From contig NZ_BMNK01000003.1 in assembly GCF_014646515.1 (NCBI RefSeq), positions 639,456 through 703,455 of the forward strand: a stretch of 64,000 nucleotides of DNA, written 5' to 3'. A program made the position numbers and the translations under genes. Origin of the DNA: Nonomuraea glycinis (lineage in GTDB: Bacteria; Actinomycetota; Actinomycetes; Streptosporangiales; Streptosporangiaceae). The notes beneath the pieces were generated by a model. It saw nothing but the letters and a program-made list of their open reading frames with translations. It ran no database searches and was not told where the DNA came from. Of the stretch, positions 1 through 8,125 are shown piece after piece; position 1 is the first letter of the stretch; every line of letters begins with the position of its first letter.

Positions 1-2
1 CA

Positions 3-572
3 CCCGGGCGGGCGTTGCCCGGCCTGGCCGCGCCGCTGCTGGGGGCGGCGACGATCCTGGTGCCCTGCGGGGTGACGATCGGCATGGAGCTGATCGCCGT
101 CTCCAGTGGTTCGCCGCTGGCGGGCGCGGCGGTGATGGCCGGGTTCGTGCTCGGCACCACCCCGGCCCTCGCGCTGCTCGGCTATCTGCTGCGGCGCGTC
201 TCACGTACCAGATTGTCGAAGGTGGCGGCCGTGGTCGCCATCGCGGCCGGGGTGTGGACCATCGGGTCGGGGATCAGCCTGGGGGGCTGGTTGCCCGCCA
301 CCGCGACGACGGAGCGCGGCGGGCCGCCGAGCCCGATCGTCACCATCTGGGCCACCCATGACGGCTACCGGCCCGCGGCCGTGGAGGCGCCCGCCGGGGT
401 GCCCGTCGAGGTGGTGTTCAAGGTGGTGGACCGGGGGTGCACGGACACGGTCGTGATCGACGGACGGGACGTCGCCCTGCCGGCCACCGTGCGACTGCCC
501 GCGCAGCCGCCGGGATCGCTGCGTTACGCCTGCGGGATGGGCATGTTCACCGGGTTCATCAAGTTCTCCTGA
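3..572 (+). CDS. Membrane transporter (TauE/SafE or UreH_2-like) fused to C-terminal cupredoxin-like domain, 5' partial
   Basis: The frame is open to the left window edge, so the true start lies outside. The visible part begins with about three hydrophobic helices, the first carrying a Pro-Cys-Gly motif (LVPCGVTIG) typical of DsbD/UreH_2/SafE-type transporters. After residue ~90 comes a soluble outer domain ending in YACGMGMFTG, with an earlier RGCTD; Cys and Met there resemble a cupredoxin copper site. This architecture is usual in actinobacterial heavy-metal (copper) handling proteins. The copper role is inferred from family resemblance. The next gene begins ~80 bp downstream on the same strand, but nothing suggests a functional link. 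Confidence 0.6.
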   Translation, partial: PGRALPGLAAPLLGAATILVPCGVTIGMELIAVSSGSPLAGAAVMAGFVLGTTPALALLGYLLRRVSRTRLSKVAAVVAIAAGVWTIGSGISLGGWLPATATTERGGPPSPIVTIWATHDGYRPAAVEAPAGVPVEVVFKVVDRGCTDTVVIDGRDVALPATVRLPAQPPGSLRYACGMGMFTGFIKFS

Positions 573-652
573 ACGGCTCGGCGATTACGGTTCGCATCCG
601 AGTGATTACATGCCACTCTGTGGCCATGGCCAGGTGGGAAGGTGAGGTGGCG

Positions 653-2053
653 ATGCCGGCCGTCCCGGCGCCACGTGTGGGAGACGAGGCCGAGCTGCTG
701 ATGGCGGCGCAGGCCGGGGACGTGCAGGCCGCGCACCGGCTCGGCCGGCTCTACGCCCAGCGCGGCGACCGCGCGGCGGCCCGGCACTGGTGGGAGCGGG
801 CCGCGGCGGGCGGCAACCTCGACAGCGCCTACAACCTAGGCATCTGGCACGAGAAGCACGGCAGCCTGGACAACGCCGTCGCCTGGTACGAACGGGCCGC
901 CGGCGCCGGCGACGCGGAGGCCGCGGTCAATCTCGCCACGCTCCTGCTGGAGCAGCGCGGCGACGTCGAACAGGCCAGGAGCTGGTACGAGATCGCCGCC
1001 CAGCAGGGTTCGCGGGCCGGAGCCCGCAGGCTCGCGCTGATGTGCGAGGACGCCGGCGAGACCTCGGCCGCGCGGGAGTGGCATCGCGCGGCGGCCGCCG
1101 CCGGGGACGCCTCCTCCGCGCACGACGCGGGCTTCCTGGCCTACTCGTGCGGGCACGAGGAGGAGACCGTGCACTGGTGGGAGTGCGCGGCGCAGAGCGG
1201 CCACGCCGACTCGGCGTACTGCCTGGGGCTGTTCCTGCAGGCCAGCCGCGACCCGGAGGGCGCCGAAGCCTACTATCGGCTGTCCGCCAAGAGCGAGCAT
1301 CCCGGTGCGGCGTCCCAGCTCGGCGGCATCGCGCTGTCCCGGCGCGACCTGCGCAGCGCGCGGGCCTGGTACGAGCAGGCCGCGGGCGCCGGTCGGCTGG
1401 AGGACCAGCGGATGGCCGGGTTCGTCTGCGTGGAGCTCGGTGACGCCCGGGGCGCGAGCCACTGGTTCGGCAGGGGCGCGGCCGGCGGGGACGCGGAGTC
1501 GGCGTTCAACTTCGGGCTGCTGCTCATCGCCGAGTTCGGCGATCTGGGCGGCGGGCAGCACTGGTTCCGGCAGGCGGCGCTGGCCGGGCACCACGGGGCC
1601 GCCGTGGAGCTGGGCGGGCTGCTGTCGGCGGCGGGCCGGCGGAGCGAGGCGGAGGAGTGGCTGGCCGACCCGCCGCCGCCCACCTGGGACCGGCCCGCCG
1701 AGCCGGAGCTGATGGCGCGGGCCGAGCTGGCCGCGGCCGCCACCGGCCGCCGGGGCGGCGTCGCGCTGGCCGTGCCGGAGCTGGCCGAGATCCTCGGCAC
1801 CTGGGACCTGGTGACCAGGCCGCTGCACGACCACGCGGACGTGATCGACTGGCTGGTGAACCGGAGCCGGCTGCACGCCAGCGCCGTCGAGCACCTGGCC
1901 TCGGTGCGCGGCACCCTGCTCCGGCCGGGCAGCGGCCCGTGGCCGAGCCCCGGCGAGGTGCGGCACGTGCTGACCACGGCCAGGGAGCTGCGCCGCCGCC
2001 TCGGCCCGTCCAGCGCCAGACACGGCGGCAGGGACACCCCTCGCCCCCGCTGA
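653..2053 (+). CDS. Sel1/TPR-repeat protein
   Basis: A 466-residue protein made mostly of ~35-residue helical repeats of the Sel1 type, seen as recurring (A/S)(A/S)xxLG and AxxWYExAAxxG patterns (YNLGIWHEKHG, AVAWYERAAGAGD, ARSWYEIAAQQG, ARAWYEQAAGAG). About nine repeats run from residue ~15 to ~340, followed by ~110 non-repeat, mostly helical residues ending in an Arg-rich tail. Start at ATG 653 is chosen because GGTGAGG lies 5-6 bases upstream; an in-frame ATG at 626 is possible. No signal peptide or membrane segment, so probably a cytoplasmic protein-binding scaffold. The partner is unknown. It stands alone between a membrane gene and the convergent ald gene. Confidence 0.8.
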   Translation: MPAVPAPRVGDEAELLMAAQAGDVQAAHRLGRLYAQRGDRAAARHWWERAAAGGNLDSAYNLGIWHEKHGSLDNAVAWYERAAGAGDAEAAVNLATLLLEQRGDVEQARSWYEIAAQQGSRAGARRLALMCEDAGETSAAREWHRAAAAAGDASSAHDAGFLAYSCGHEEETVHWWECAAQSGHADSAYCLGLFLQASRDPEGAEAYYRLSAKSEHPGAASQLGGIALSRRDLRSARAWYEQAAGAGRLEDQRMAGFVCVELGDARGASHWFGRGAAGGDAESAFNFGLLLIAEFGDLGGGQHWFRQAALAGHHGAAVELGGLLSAAGRRSEAEEWLADPPPPTWDRPAEPELMARAELAAAATGRRGGVALAVPELAEILGTWDLVTRPLHDHADVIDWLVNRSRLHASAVEHLASVRGTLLRPGSGPWPSPGEVRHVLTTARELRRRLGPSSARHGGRDTPRPR

Positions 2054-2062
2054 CGCCCCACG

Positions 2063-2111
2063 CCGCAGAAGCCCCACGCCGCTGAGGCCGTACACCGCAG
2101 AAGCCCCACGC
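2063..2111. repeat. Short direct repeat, 17 bp, two copies
   Basis: CCGCAGAAGCCCCACGC occurs at 2063-2079 and again at 2095-2111, a 32-bp period, in the short gap between the convergent Sel1-repeat and ald genes. No function is evident; it may just be local duplication. Confidence 0.6.
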
Positions 2112-2144
2112 GGTAGGGCCTGCGGCCGTTGCCGCGCGAGGGCG

Positions 2145-3260
2145 TCAGGCGGCCAGGACGTCGGCCGCCGGGGTGAAGGGGAGGCGGAGTGCCTGGGCTA
2201 CCGGCTCGTTGGTGAGGGCGCCGGCGTGGGTGTTGAGGCCGCCCGCGAGGCCGGCGTCCCGCCGCAGCGCCTGCTGCCAGCCCAGTTCGGCGAGTGCGAT
2301 CACGTACGGCAGGGTCGCGTTGGTCAGCGCGTAGGTGGAGGTGTTGGGCACCGAGCCGGGCATGTTGGCCACGCAGTAGAAGAGCGAGTCATGCACCCGG
2401 TAGGTGGGCTCGGCGTGCGTGGTGGGGCGCGAGCCCTCGAAGCAGCCGCCCTGGTCGATGGCGATGTCGACGAGCACGGAGCCCGGCTTCATCCGGGCCA
2501 CCAGCTCGTCGCTGACCAGCGTCGGGGCCTTGGCGCCGGGGATCAGCACCGCGCCGATCACCAGGTCGGCCCGCAGCACCTCCTGCTCGATCGCGTACGC
2601 CGTGGAGACCAGTGTGGTGAGGCGGCCCTGGTAGACGGCGTCGATGAAGCGCAGCCGGTCGACGTCGGTGTCGAGGACGGTGACCTGGGCGCCCATGCCG
2701 ACCGCGATCTGCGCCGCGTTCAGGCCGGAGACGCCGCCGCCGATCACGACCACCCGGGCGGGGGCGACGCCCGGCACGCCGCCGGGCAGGATGCCGCGAC
2801 CGCCGTTGAAGCGCATCAGGTTGTAGGCGCCGACCTGCGGGGCCAGCCGGCCCGCGACCTCGGACATCGGCGCGAGCAGCGGCAGCGACCGGCCCACCTG
2901 CACGGTCTCGTACGCGATGGCGGTGGTCCTGGCGGCGAGCAGGGCGTCGGTGCACGGGCGGGAGGCGGCCAGGTGGAGGTAGGTGAACAGCGCCAGGCCC
3001 TCACGCAGCCGGTGGTACTCCTCGGCGATCGGCTCCTTGACCTTGAGCACGAGGTCGGCCTCGCCCCACACGGCGTCGGCGCTGCCGCGGATCTTCGCCC
3101 CGGCGGCGAGATACTCCTCGTCCGTGATCTGCGAGCCGAGGCCCGCCCCTCGTTCTACGGTGACGTCGTGGCCGTGACTGACCAGTTCGTGTACTCCGGC
3201 CGGGGTGACCGCGACGCGGTATTCGTGGTTCTTGACCTCGGCCGGCACGCCTATCTTCAT
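2145..3260 (-). CDS. ald: Alanine dehydrogenase
   Basis: A 371-residue NAD-dependent alanine dehydrogenase, interconverting L-alanine and pyruvate plus ammonia. Family marks are the N-terminal [17 protein letters not shown] segment, the KVKEP substrate-site segment and a Rossmann motif [17 protein letters not shown] followed by an acidic VLDTD that fits NAD specificity. Length matches the family (~370). Start ATG 3260 has AAAGGGA about 9 bases upstream. It lies downstream of a class III aminotransferase gene on the same strand, separated by a strong hairpin plus T-run, so expression must come from readthrough or from a promoter inside the upstream gene. Amino-acid use as carbon or nitrogen source is the likely shared theme. 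Confidence 0.95.
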   Translation of the reverse strand: MKIGVPAEVKNHEYRVAVTPAGVHELVSHGHDVTVERGAGLGSQITDEEYLAAGAKIRGSADAVWGEADLVLKVKEPIAEEYHRLREGLALFTYLHLAASRPCTDALLAARTTAIAYETVQVGRSLPLLAPMSEVAGRLAPQVGAYNLMRFNGGRGILPGGVPGVAPARVVVIGGGVSGLNAAQIAVGMGAQVTVLDTDVDRLRFIDAVYQGRLTTLVSTAYAIEQEVLRADLVIGAVLIPGAKAPTLVSDELVARMKPGSVLVDIAIDQGGCFEGSRPTTHAEPTYRVHDSLFYCVANMPGSVPNTSTYALTNATLPYVIALAELGWQQALRRDAGLAGGLNTHAGALTNEPVAQALRLPFTPAADVLAA

Positions 3261-3280
3261 GGCGATGTTCCCTTTCGGCG

Positions 3281-3317
3281 AAAAAAATTGTCCGGTACGG
3301 CGTGCCGTACCGGACAG
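3281..3317 (-). terminator. Rho-independent terminator between aminotransferase gene and ald
   Basis: On the minus strand a perfect 13-bp inverted repeat (arms 3289-3301 and 3304-3316, arm sequence TGTCCGGTACGGC) is followed by AA and seven T residues (3281-3287). It begins 5 bp after the aminotransferase stop and ends 21 bp before the ald start, so it sits exactly where it would stop or attenuate transcription into ald. Confidence 0.88.
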
Positions 3318-3321
3318 GTGT

Positions 3322-4704
3322 TCAGAGCCGCGCCCACGCCTCGGTGAGCACCGTGCGGAGGATCGACTCGATCTCGTCGAACTCCTTCGGTCCGGCGATG
3401 AGCGGGGGCGCGAGCTGGATGACGGGGTCGCCGCGGTCGTCGGCCCGGCAGTAGAGGCCGGCGTCGAACAGCGCCTGCGACAGATAGCCGCGCAGCAGCC
3501 GCTCGGACTCCTCGGCGGTGAACGTCTCCTTGGTGGCCTTGTCCTTGACCAGCTCGATGCCCCAGAAGTAGCCGGAGCCGCGCACGTCGCCGACGATCGG
3601 CAGGTCCTTGAGGCTTTCGAGGGTGGCCTGGAAGACCGGCTCGTTCTTGGTGACGTGGCCGAGCAGGTCCTCGCGCTCGAAGATGTCGAGGTTGGCCAGC
3701 GCCACGGCGGCGGAGACGGGGTGGCCGCCGAAGGTGTAGCCGTGGGCGAACATCTCCTCGCCGCTCTTGAACGGCTCGAACAGCCGGTCGTGCGCGATCA
3801 TCGCCCCGATCGGGGAGTAGCCACTGGTCATGCCCTTGGCGCAGGTGATGATGTCCGGCACGAAGTCGAACTTCTCACCGCCGAACATGGTGCCGAGGCG
3901 GCCGAAGGCGCAGATGACCTCGTCGGAGACGAGCAGCACGTCGTAGGTGTCGCAGATCTCGCGCAGCCGCTGCCAGTAGCCGGGAGGCGGCGGGAAGCAG
4001 CCGCCCGCGTTCTGCACCGGCTCGGCGAAGACGGCGGCCACCGTGTCGGGGCCCTCCATCTCGATCGCGCGGGCCACCCGGTCGGCGGCCCAGATGCCGT
4101 ACTGCTCGGGGGTCATGCCCGCGATGCCGCTGATCTCTTCGGCGCGGTAGTGGTTGGTGTTGGGGACCCGGATCGAGCCGGGCACGAGCGGCTCGAACAT
4201 CTGCTTGAACGCCGGGATGCCGGTGATCGACAGGGCGCCCTGCGGGGTGCCGTGGTAGGCGATCTCGCGGCTGATGACCTTGTGCTTGAGCGGCTTGCCG
4301 ATGAGCTTGTAGTACTGCTTGGCCAGCTTCCAGGCGGATTCGACCGCCTCGCCGCCTCCGGTGGTGAAGAAGACCCGATTGAGGTCACCGGGCGCCAGGC
4401 TCGCCAGGCGCTGCGCCAGCTCGGCCGCCTTGGGGTGGGCGTAGGACCACAGGGGGAAGAAGGCGAGCTCCTGCGCCTGCTTGGCGGCGGCCTCGGCCAG
4501 CTCGGCTCGCCCGTGACCGACCTGGACGACGAACAGCCCGGCCAGGCCGTCGAGGTAGCGCTTGCCGTGGATGTCGTAGATGTAGGAGCCCTCGCCGCGG
4601 ACGATGGTCGGGATCTCCGCCTGCCGATGGGCGCTGTGCCTGGTGAAGTGCAACCACAGGTTGTCCTGAGCTGCCTTCAGGACGTCGTTTTCCGGCTGCG
4701 TCAT
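3322..4704 (-). CDS. Class III (omega-type) PLP aminotransferase
   Basis: A 460-residue fold-type I PLP enzyme of the omega-amino acid:pyruvate aminotransferase group. The cofactor Lys is K290 in IITCAKGMTSGYSPIGA; the PLP-binding Asp is in VSDEVICAFGR (about 261), and TTGGGEAVESA holds the phosphate-binding loop. Start ATG 4704 (MTQPENDVL) is chosen over longer in-frame options because GGGAAG lies 6 bases upstream and family members begin here. The amine donor cannot be told from sequence; beta-alanine, putrescine-type amines or similar are usual, with pyruvate as acceptor, which would yield alanine and fits the downstream alanine dehydrogenase. Divergent from the M20 peptidase gene across a 233-bp intergenic region. 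Confidence 0.9.
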   Translation of the reverse strand: MTQPENDVLKAAQDNLWLHFTRHSAHRQAEIPTIVRGEGSYIYDIHGKRYLDGLAGLFVVQVGHGRAELAEAAAKQAQELAFFPLWSYAHPKAAELAQRLASLAPGDLNRVFFTTGGGEAVESAWKLAKQYYKLIGKPLKHKVISREIAYHGTPQGALSITGIPAFKQMFEPLVPGSIRVPNTNHYRAEEISGIAGMTPEQYGIWAADRVARAIEMEGPDTVAAVFAEPVQNAGGCFPPPPGYWQRLREICDTYDVLLVSDEVICAFGRLGTMFGGEKFDFVPDIITCAKGMTSGYSPIGAMIAHDRLFEPFKSGEEMFAHGYTFGGHPVSAAVALANLDIFEREDLLGHVTKNEPVFQATLESLKDLPIVGDVRGSGYFWGIELVKDKATKETFTAEESERLLRGYLSQALFDAGLYCRADDRGDPVIQLAPPLIAGPKEFDEIESILRTVLTEAWARL

Positions 4705-4937
4705 GTGTATCTTCCCTTGCGTCTGACCTGCCCCACAGTCTGCATCTTCACCTGGCCTTTGCCAAGCGAATGCGTCGCGAGTCTCCACAAGAAAACCGAG
4801 ATCCGCAGCCCTGGCATGTAACCACTACGAAATCCGCAGGTAGATTTGCGCGCGGGTCATCCCGATTCACGCACTGTGAAACCCTGTGTGATCCAATGAG
4901 ACGTTGACCATCGCGAACGACCCCGGGGGACCTTCCC

Positions 4938-6293
4938 GTGACGCCTGACCAGATCGAGAGTGCCGTACAGGCTGGAATGCCGCAGTCCGTGGAGGAGCTG
5001 AAGCGCCTGGCCGCGATCCCCTCCGTGGCCTTTCCCGGACACCCCGAGGAGGCCGTGCACGCCGCCGCGGCGGCGACCGAGGAGCTGCTGCGCAGCACGG
5101 GACTGACGCGCGTCCAGCGGATCCCCGTCGAGGGCAGCTTCCCCGCCGTCTACGGCGAGGCGCCCGCCCCGCCCGGCATGCCGACCGTCCTGCTGTACGC
5201 CCACTACGACGTGCAGCCGGCCGGTGACCTCGCCGCCTGGCGGACGCCGCCGTTCGAGCCGACGCTGGTCGACGGCAAGCTGTACGGCCGTGGGGTGGCC
5301 GACGACAAGTCCGGCATCATCTCGCACGTCACCGCGCTGCGCGTCTTCCAGGGCCGCTTCCCCGTCGGCATCAAAGTCATCGTCGAAGGCCAGGAGGAAT
5401 ACGCCGGCGAGCGCCTCGAAGCCTTCGTCGAGCGCAACCCCGAGCTGCTGCGGGCCGACGCCATCGTGGTGGCCGACACCGGCAACCCGCGCGTCGGCGA
5501 CCCGGCCGTCACCACGTCGCTGCGCGGGATGGCGGCCTTCACCATGGAGGTGCGCAGCCTGCGCGAGTCGCTGCACAGCGGCTCCTTCGGCGGCGCCGCC
5601 CCCGACGCGCTGGCCGCGCTGATGCGCATGGTGACCGCGCTGCACGACGACAACGGCGACATCCGCGTGCCCGGCCTGCCGCGCGGCAGGTTCCTCGGCC
5701 AGGGGCCGGCGGAGGAGGAGTTCCGCCGGACGGCGGGGGTGCTGGACGGCGTCTCGCTGGTCGGCTCCGGCTCGCTGGCCGACCGCCTCTGGGCTTCCTA
5801 CGCGATCACCGTGACGGGCCTGGACGTGCCCTCGGTCTCCGGCGCCATCAACGCCGTGCAGCCCGTTGCCCGCGCCCGCGTCACGGTCCGCATCCCGCCG
5901 GCCGGCGACCCCAAGACCACGGTCAACGCGGTGGTGGACTTCCTGCGCCAGGTCGCGCCCTGGGGGGTGCAGACCTCGTTCGGCGACTTCACGGTCGGCT
6001 CGGGCTTCCAGGCCGACTCCGGCGGCAAGGCCCGCGCGGCGCTCAACCGCGCCATGGAACGCGCCTTCGGCCGCCCGCCCAGGGACGTGGGCGCCGGCGG
6101 GTCGATCCCGCTGGTCAACACGCTGCTCAAGCAGTTCCCCGCGGCGGAGATCCTGCTGTTCGGCGCGGAGGACGAGGACGCCGCCATCCACGCGCCCAAC
6201 GAGCGGCTGGACCTGGAGGAGCTGCGCCGGATCGCCACCGCCGAGGCGCTCTTCCTGCATGAGCTCAGCCAGCCCTCGGCGCTGGGCGTCTGA
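4938..6293 (+). CDS. M20-family dipeptidase/metallopeptidase
   Basis: A 451-residue zinc-dependent hydrolase of the M20 (ArgE/DapE/CPG2/carnosinase) family. Metal and catalytic residues are visible: H89 and D91 in YAHYDVQP, D122 in GRGVADDKSG, the catalytic/metal Glu pair in EGQEEYAGE (153-154), and a late His in DEDAAIHAPNE. A dimerisation insert follows LHSGSFGGAAP. GTG 4938 is the start, with GGGGGACC just upstream. Closest general description is a cytosolic dipeptidase; the substrate cannot be specified. No signal peptide. It may serve amino-acid supply together with the divergent aminotransferase and ald, but that is inference from position. Confidence 0.9.
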   Translation: MTPDQIESAVQAGMPQSVEELKRLAAIPSVAFPGHPEEAVHAAAAATEELLRSTGLTRVQRIPVEGSFPAVYGEAPAPPGMPTVLLYAHYDVQPAGDLAAWRTPPFEPTLVDGKLYGRGVADDKSGIISHVTALRVFQGRFPVGIKVIVEGQEEYAGERLEAFVERNPELLRADAIVVADTGNPRVGDPAVTTSLRGMAAFTMEVRSLRESLHSGSFGGAAPDALAALMRMVTALHDDNGDIRVPGLPRGRFLGQGPAEEEFRRTAGVLDGVSLVGSGSLADRLWASYAITVTGLDVPSVSGAINAVQPVARARVTVRIPPAGDPKTTVNAVVDFLRQVAPWGVQTSFGDFTVGSGFQADSGGKARAALNRAMERAFGRPPRDVGAGGSIPLVNTLLKQFPAAEILLFGAEDEDAAIHAPNERLDLEELRRIATAEALFLHELSQPSALGV

Positions 6294-6302
6294 CCTCGGC
6301 CG

Positions 6303-6932
6303 TCAGATCGCAGGGCGCGGGAACAGCTTCACGAAGCGCCCTGCCATCTGACGGTCGCCCTCCACCATGCCGGAGTCGAGCCGGGCGCCGGTGAAGACCA
6401 GCGCCCGCAGCGTGTCGGCGTCGGCGCGCAGCACCACGTCGGCGGGGGTGGCGCCCGGCTCGGCCCGGCGGAGCGTGAGCCGGCCGCCCGACACCGCCGC
6501 CAGGAAGCTCTGCTCGCCCAGCCTCAGCTCCACCCGCCCCGCGAAGTCGCCGGCCGCCTCGGGGTCGAAGGTGGACTTGAGCGCGTACATCAGCGCGTCC
6601 ACGCTCAACGGCTTCGCCGAGCGCAGCGGCGCCCGGCTCCCCCAGCGGGCCAGCGCGAGCACGACCGGCTCCAGCTCGTAGCCCCGGTCCGTCAGCTCGT
6701 AGACCTGGCTCGCGGCCGGCGGGGGCAGCTTGCGGCGGCGGCATATCCCCGACTCCTCAAGCTCGCGCAGCCGCTGGGACAGCACGTTCTGGCTCGCGCC
6801 CGGCAGGCCGGCCCGCAGGTCGGTGAAGCGTTTGGGACCCAGCAACAGCTCCCGGACGATCAGCAGCGCCCACCGCTCGCCGACGTGGTCGAGCGCGCGG
6901 GCGATGCCGCACGGGTCGTCATAGGTCCTCAT
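6303..6932 (-). CDS. HxlR-family winged-helix regulator with C-terminal SCP2-like domain
   Basis: A 209-residue protein. Residues 1-105 are an HxlR winged-helix domain (DPCGIARALDHVGERWALL, LLGPKRFTDLRAGL, NVLSQRLRELEESG, YELTDRGYEL). The C-terminal half (about 110-209) resembles a sterol-carrier/SCP2-like ligand-binding domain common in actinobacterial members (FAGRVELRLGEQSFLAAV, ADADTLRALVFTG). It is divergent from a split-barrel flavoenzyme-type gene, and a perfect 15-bp palindrome lies between the two starts, so it probably represses that gene and itself in response to a small ligand. The Cys at residue 8, placed like the redox Cys of some HxlR proteins, could be a sensor; this is inference. 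Confidence 0.88.
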   Translation of the reverse strand: MRTYDDPCGIARALDHVGERWALLIVRELLLGPKRFTDLRAGLPGASQNVLSQRLRELEESGICRRRKLPPPAASQVYELTDRGYELEPVVLALARWGSRAPLRSAKPLSVDALMYALKSTFDPEAAGDFAGRVELRLGEQSFLAAVSGGRLTLRRAEPGATPADVVLRADADTLRALVFTGARLDSGMVEGDRQMAGRFVKLFPRPAI

Positions 6933-6961
6933 GGAGCCACCTTGCCATGCCGCACCATCTA

Positions 6962-6976
6962 GTCCTAAGTTAGGAC
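6962..6976. promoter_or_regulatory. Probable HxlR operator
   Basis: GTCCTAA-G-TTAGGAC is a perfect 7-bp inverted repeat around one base, located in the 63-bp space between the divergent hxlR-type and PPOX-type start codons. It ends 19 bp before the ATG at 6996 and starts 29 bp before the regulator ATG, so binding would cover both promoters. Confidence 0.6.
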
Positions 6977-6995
6977 CAACAAGGAAAGGGGTCCC

Positions 6996-7481
6996 ATGAC
7001 CGCGCTCGACTCATTGCCGCAGGGGGACGTCAGGCTGCTGGAGCACCCGGTGGCGCGGCGGCTGCTCGTCTCCACAGAGCTGGCCCGGGTGGCCTACGTC
7101 GCCTCCGACGGCACGCCGCGCGTCTACCCGACGCTGTTCCACTGGACCGGCGAGGAGCTGGTGATGGCGACGTTCGCCGGAGCCGCCAAGATCCCCGCGC
7201 TGCGGGCCAGGCCCGACGTCGCCATCACCATCGACGTCAACGCCATGCCGCCCGAGGTGCTGCTGATCCGCGGCCGGGCGGAGGTGACGGACGTCGATGG
7301 CGTCGTGCCGGAGTACGCACTGGCCCACTACCGCTACTCGGGCCCCGAGCAGGGGGCCAAGATCGTGGCGGAGGCCGACCAGCCGGGCGTCCGGATGGCC
7401 CGCATCGCGGTCAGGCCGTCCTGGGTGGGCGTGCTCGACTTCCAGAGCCGGCTGCCCGGCCCGCTGGCCGGTAAGGACTGA
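6996..7481 (+). CDS. Pyridoxamine 5'-phosphate oxidase-family (split-barrel) flavin/F420-type protein
   Basis: A 161-residue split beta-barrel protein. The N-terminal half shows the usual order: LLVSTELARVAYVASDGTPRVYPTLFHW, then ELVMATFAGAAKIPALRARPDVAITID, which in PPOX-family members lines the FMN or F420 phosphate site. Length is typical of actinobacterial PPOX-class F420/FMN reductases of unassigned substrate. ATG 6996 has GGAAAGGGG about 6 bases upstream. It is divergent from an HxlR regulator with a palindrome between them, so it is the likely regulated target, perhaps for reductive detoxification. The exact cofactor cannot be decided by eye. Confidence 0.8.
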   Translation: MTALDSLPQGDVRLLEHPVARRLLVSTELARVAYVASDGTPRVYPTLFHWTGEELVMATFAGAAKIPALRARPDVAITIDVNAMPPEVLLIRGRAEVTDVDGVVPEYALAHYRYSGPEQGAKIVAEADQPGVRMARIAVRPSWVGVLDFQSRLPGPLAGKD

Positions 7482-7497
7482 GACGTGGACCTGCCGA

Positions 7498-8025
7498 CTA
7501 ACGCACCGGGATGTCGTACGTGCGGCGGATGCTGCTGCCCAGTTTGCGCAGGTCGGCGCCGTAGACGTGCACGGACACCCCGGTCACCGCGCTGGTGTTG
7601 CGCACCTGGTGGATGTCGCCGGGCGGCGCGAAGCCGCTGACCTCGCCGGGCCGGTTCTCCGCGTGCCCGATCTCGACGAGGTGGTCGCCCTCGTCACGGT
7701 AGAGGGTCTCGTACTCGATGCCGCTGAGGATGCCGAACGTGCACCAGGACACGTGGTCGTGGATCACCGTCTCCTGGCCGGGGCGCCACACGACGGCGGC
7801 GATGGAGAAGTCGTCCTGGGCGTGCAGCACGTGGGAGACGTACCCGTCGGGTGAGCCCGCGCGCTCCTGCTCGGTGAGGAGGTCCTCGGTGGGGAGCCGC
7901 TCGCGCAGCAGGACGGCCACGGCGTCCGCGGCCTCCTGGAGTCCTGGGCGGCGGGCCGTGATCTCGGCGATGCCGGACACGAGCTCAGCCAGGCCCGGCC
8001 TGCGGATGGAAGCGACCGTTTTCAT
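7498..8025 (-). CDS. Cysteine dioxygenase-like cupin (thiol dioxygenase family)
   Basis: A 175-residue single-domain cupin. The putative iron ligands H89 and H91 (ETVIHDHVSW) and H139 (GDIHQVRN) match the 3-His pattern and spacing of cysteine dioxygenase (His86/88/140 in the mammalian enzyme). C95 and Y155 (VHVYG) stand near the places of the Cys-Tyr pair. It may oxidise cysteine or another small thiol to a sulfinate; substrate is not determinable. Start ATG 8025 has GAGGAGAG upstream. Convergent with the PPOX gene and divergent from a LysR regulator whose downstream neighbour is a LysE-type exporter, which suggests a small amino-acid/thiol homeostasis unit. Confidence 0.72.
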   Translation of the reverse strand: MKTVASIRRPGLAELVSGIAEITARRPGLQEAADAVAVLLRERLPTEDLLTEQERAGSPDGYVSHVLHAQDDFSIAAVVWRPGQETVIHDHVSWCTFGILSGIEYETLYRDEGDHLVEIGHAENRPGEVSGFAPPGDIHQVRNTSAVTGVSVHVYGADLRKLGSSIRRTYDIPVR

Positions 8026-8095
8026 AGCATCTCTCCTCGAAGAACCTCTTTCCTCCTACGGTCCTCTCTCTTCACCGATAGGTCCAACAGAAGTT

Positions 8096-8111
8096 ATTGG
8101 GCTTACCCATA
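8096..8111. promoter_or_regulatory. Candidate LysR-type binding site
   Basis: ATTGGGCTTACCCATA contains the LysR-style T-N11-A dyad (TTGGG...CCCA) 15-30 bp upstream of the lysR-type ATG and between it and the divergent dioxygenase-like gene. Dyad arms are only 4-5 bp, so the call is tentative. Confidence 0.4.
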
Positions 8112-8125
8112 GATACGATTGATAG

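Noticed and set aside
437-652. Longer start for the Sel1-repeat protein
   Set aside because: The upstream part overlaps the preceding gene, is Arg/His-rich as expected for an out-of-frame read of high-GC DNA, and a good ribosome site favours ATG 653.
836-2095. Long minus-strand frame opposite the Sel1 gene
   Set aside because: Mirror frame produced by strong third-position GC bias; no domain, no ribosome site.
4705-4788. 28-residue N-terminal extension of the class III aminotransferase
   Set aside because: The extension does not look like the family, and GGGAAG stands right before ATG 4704.
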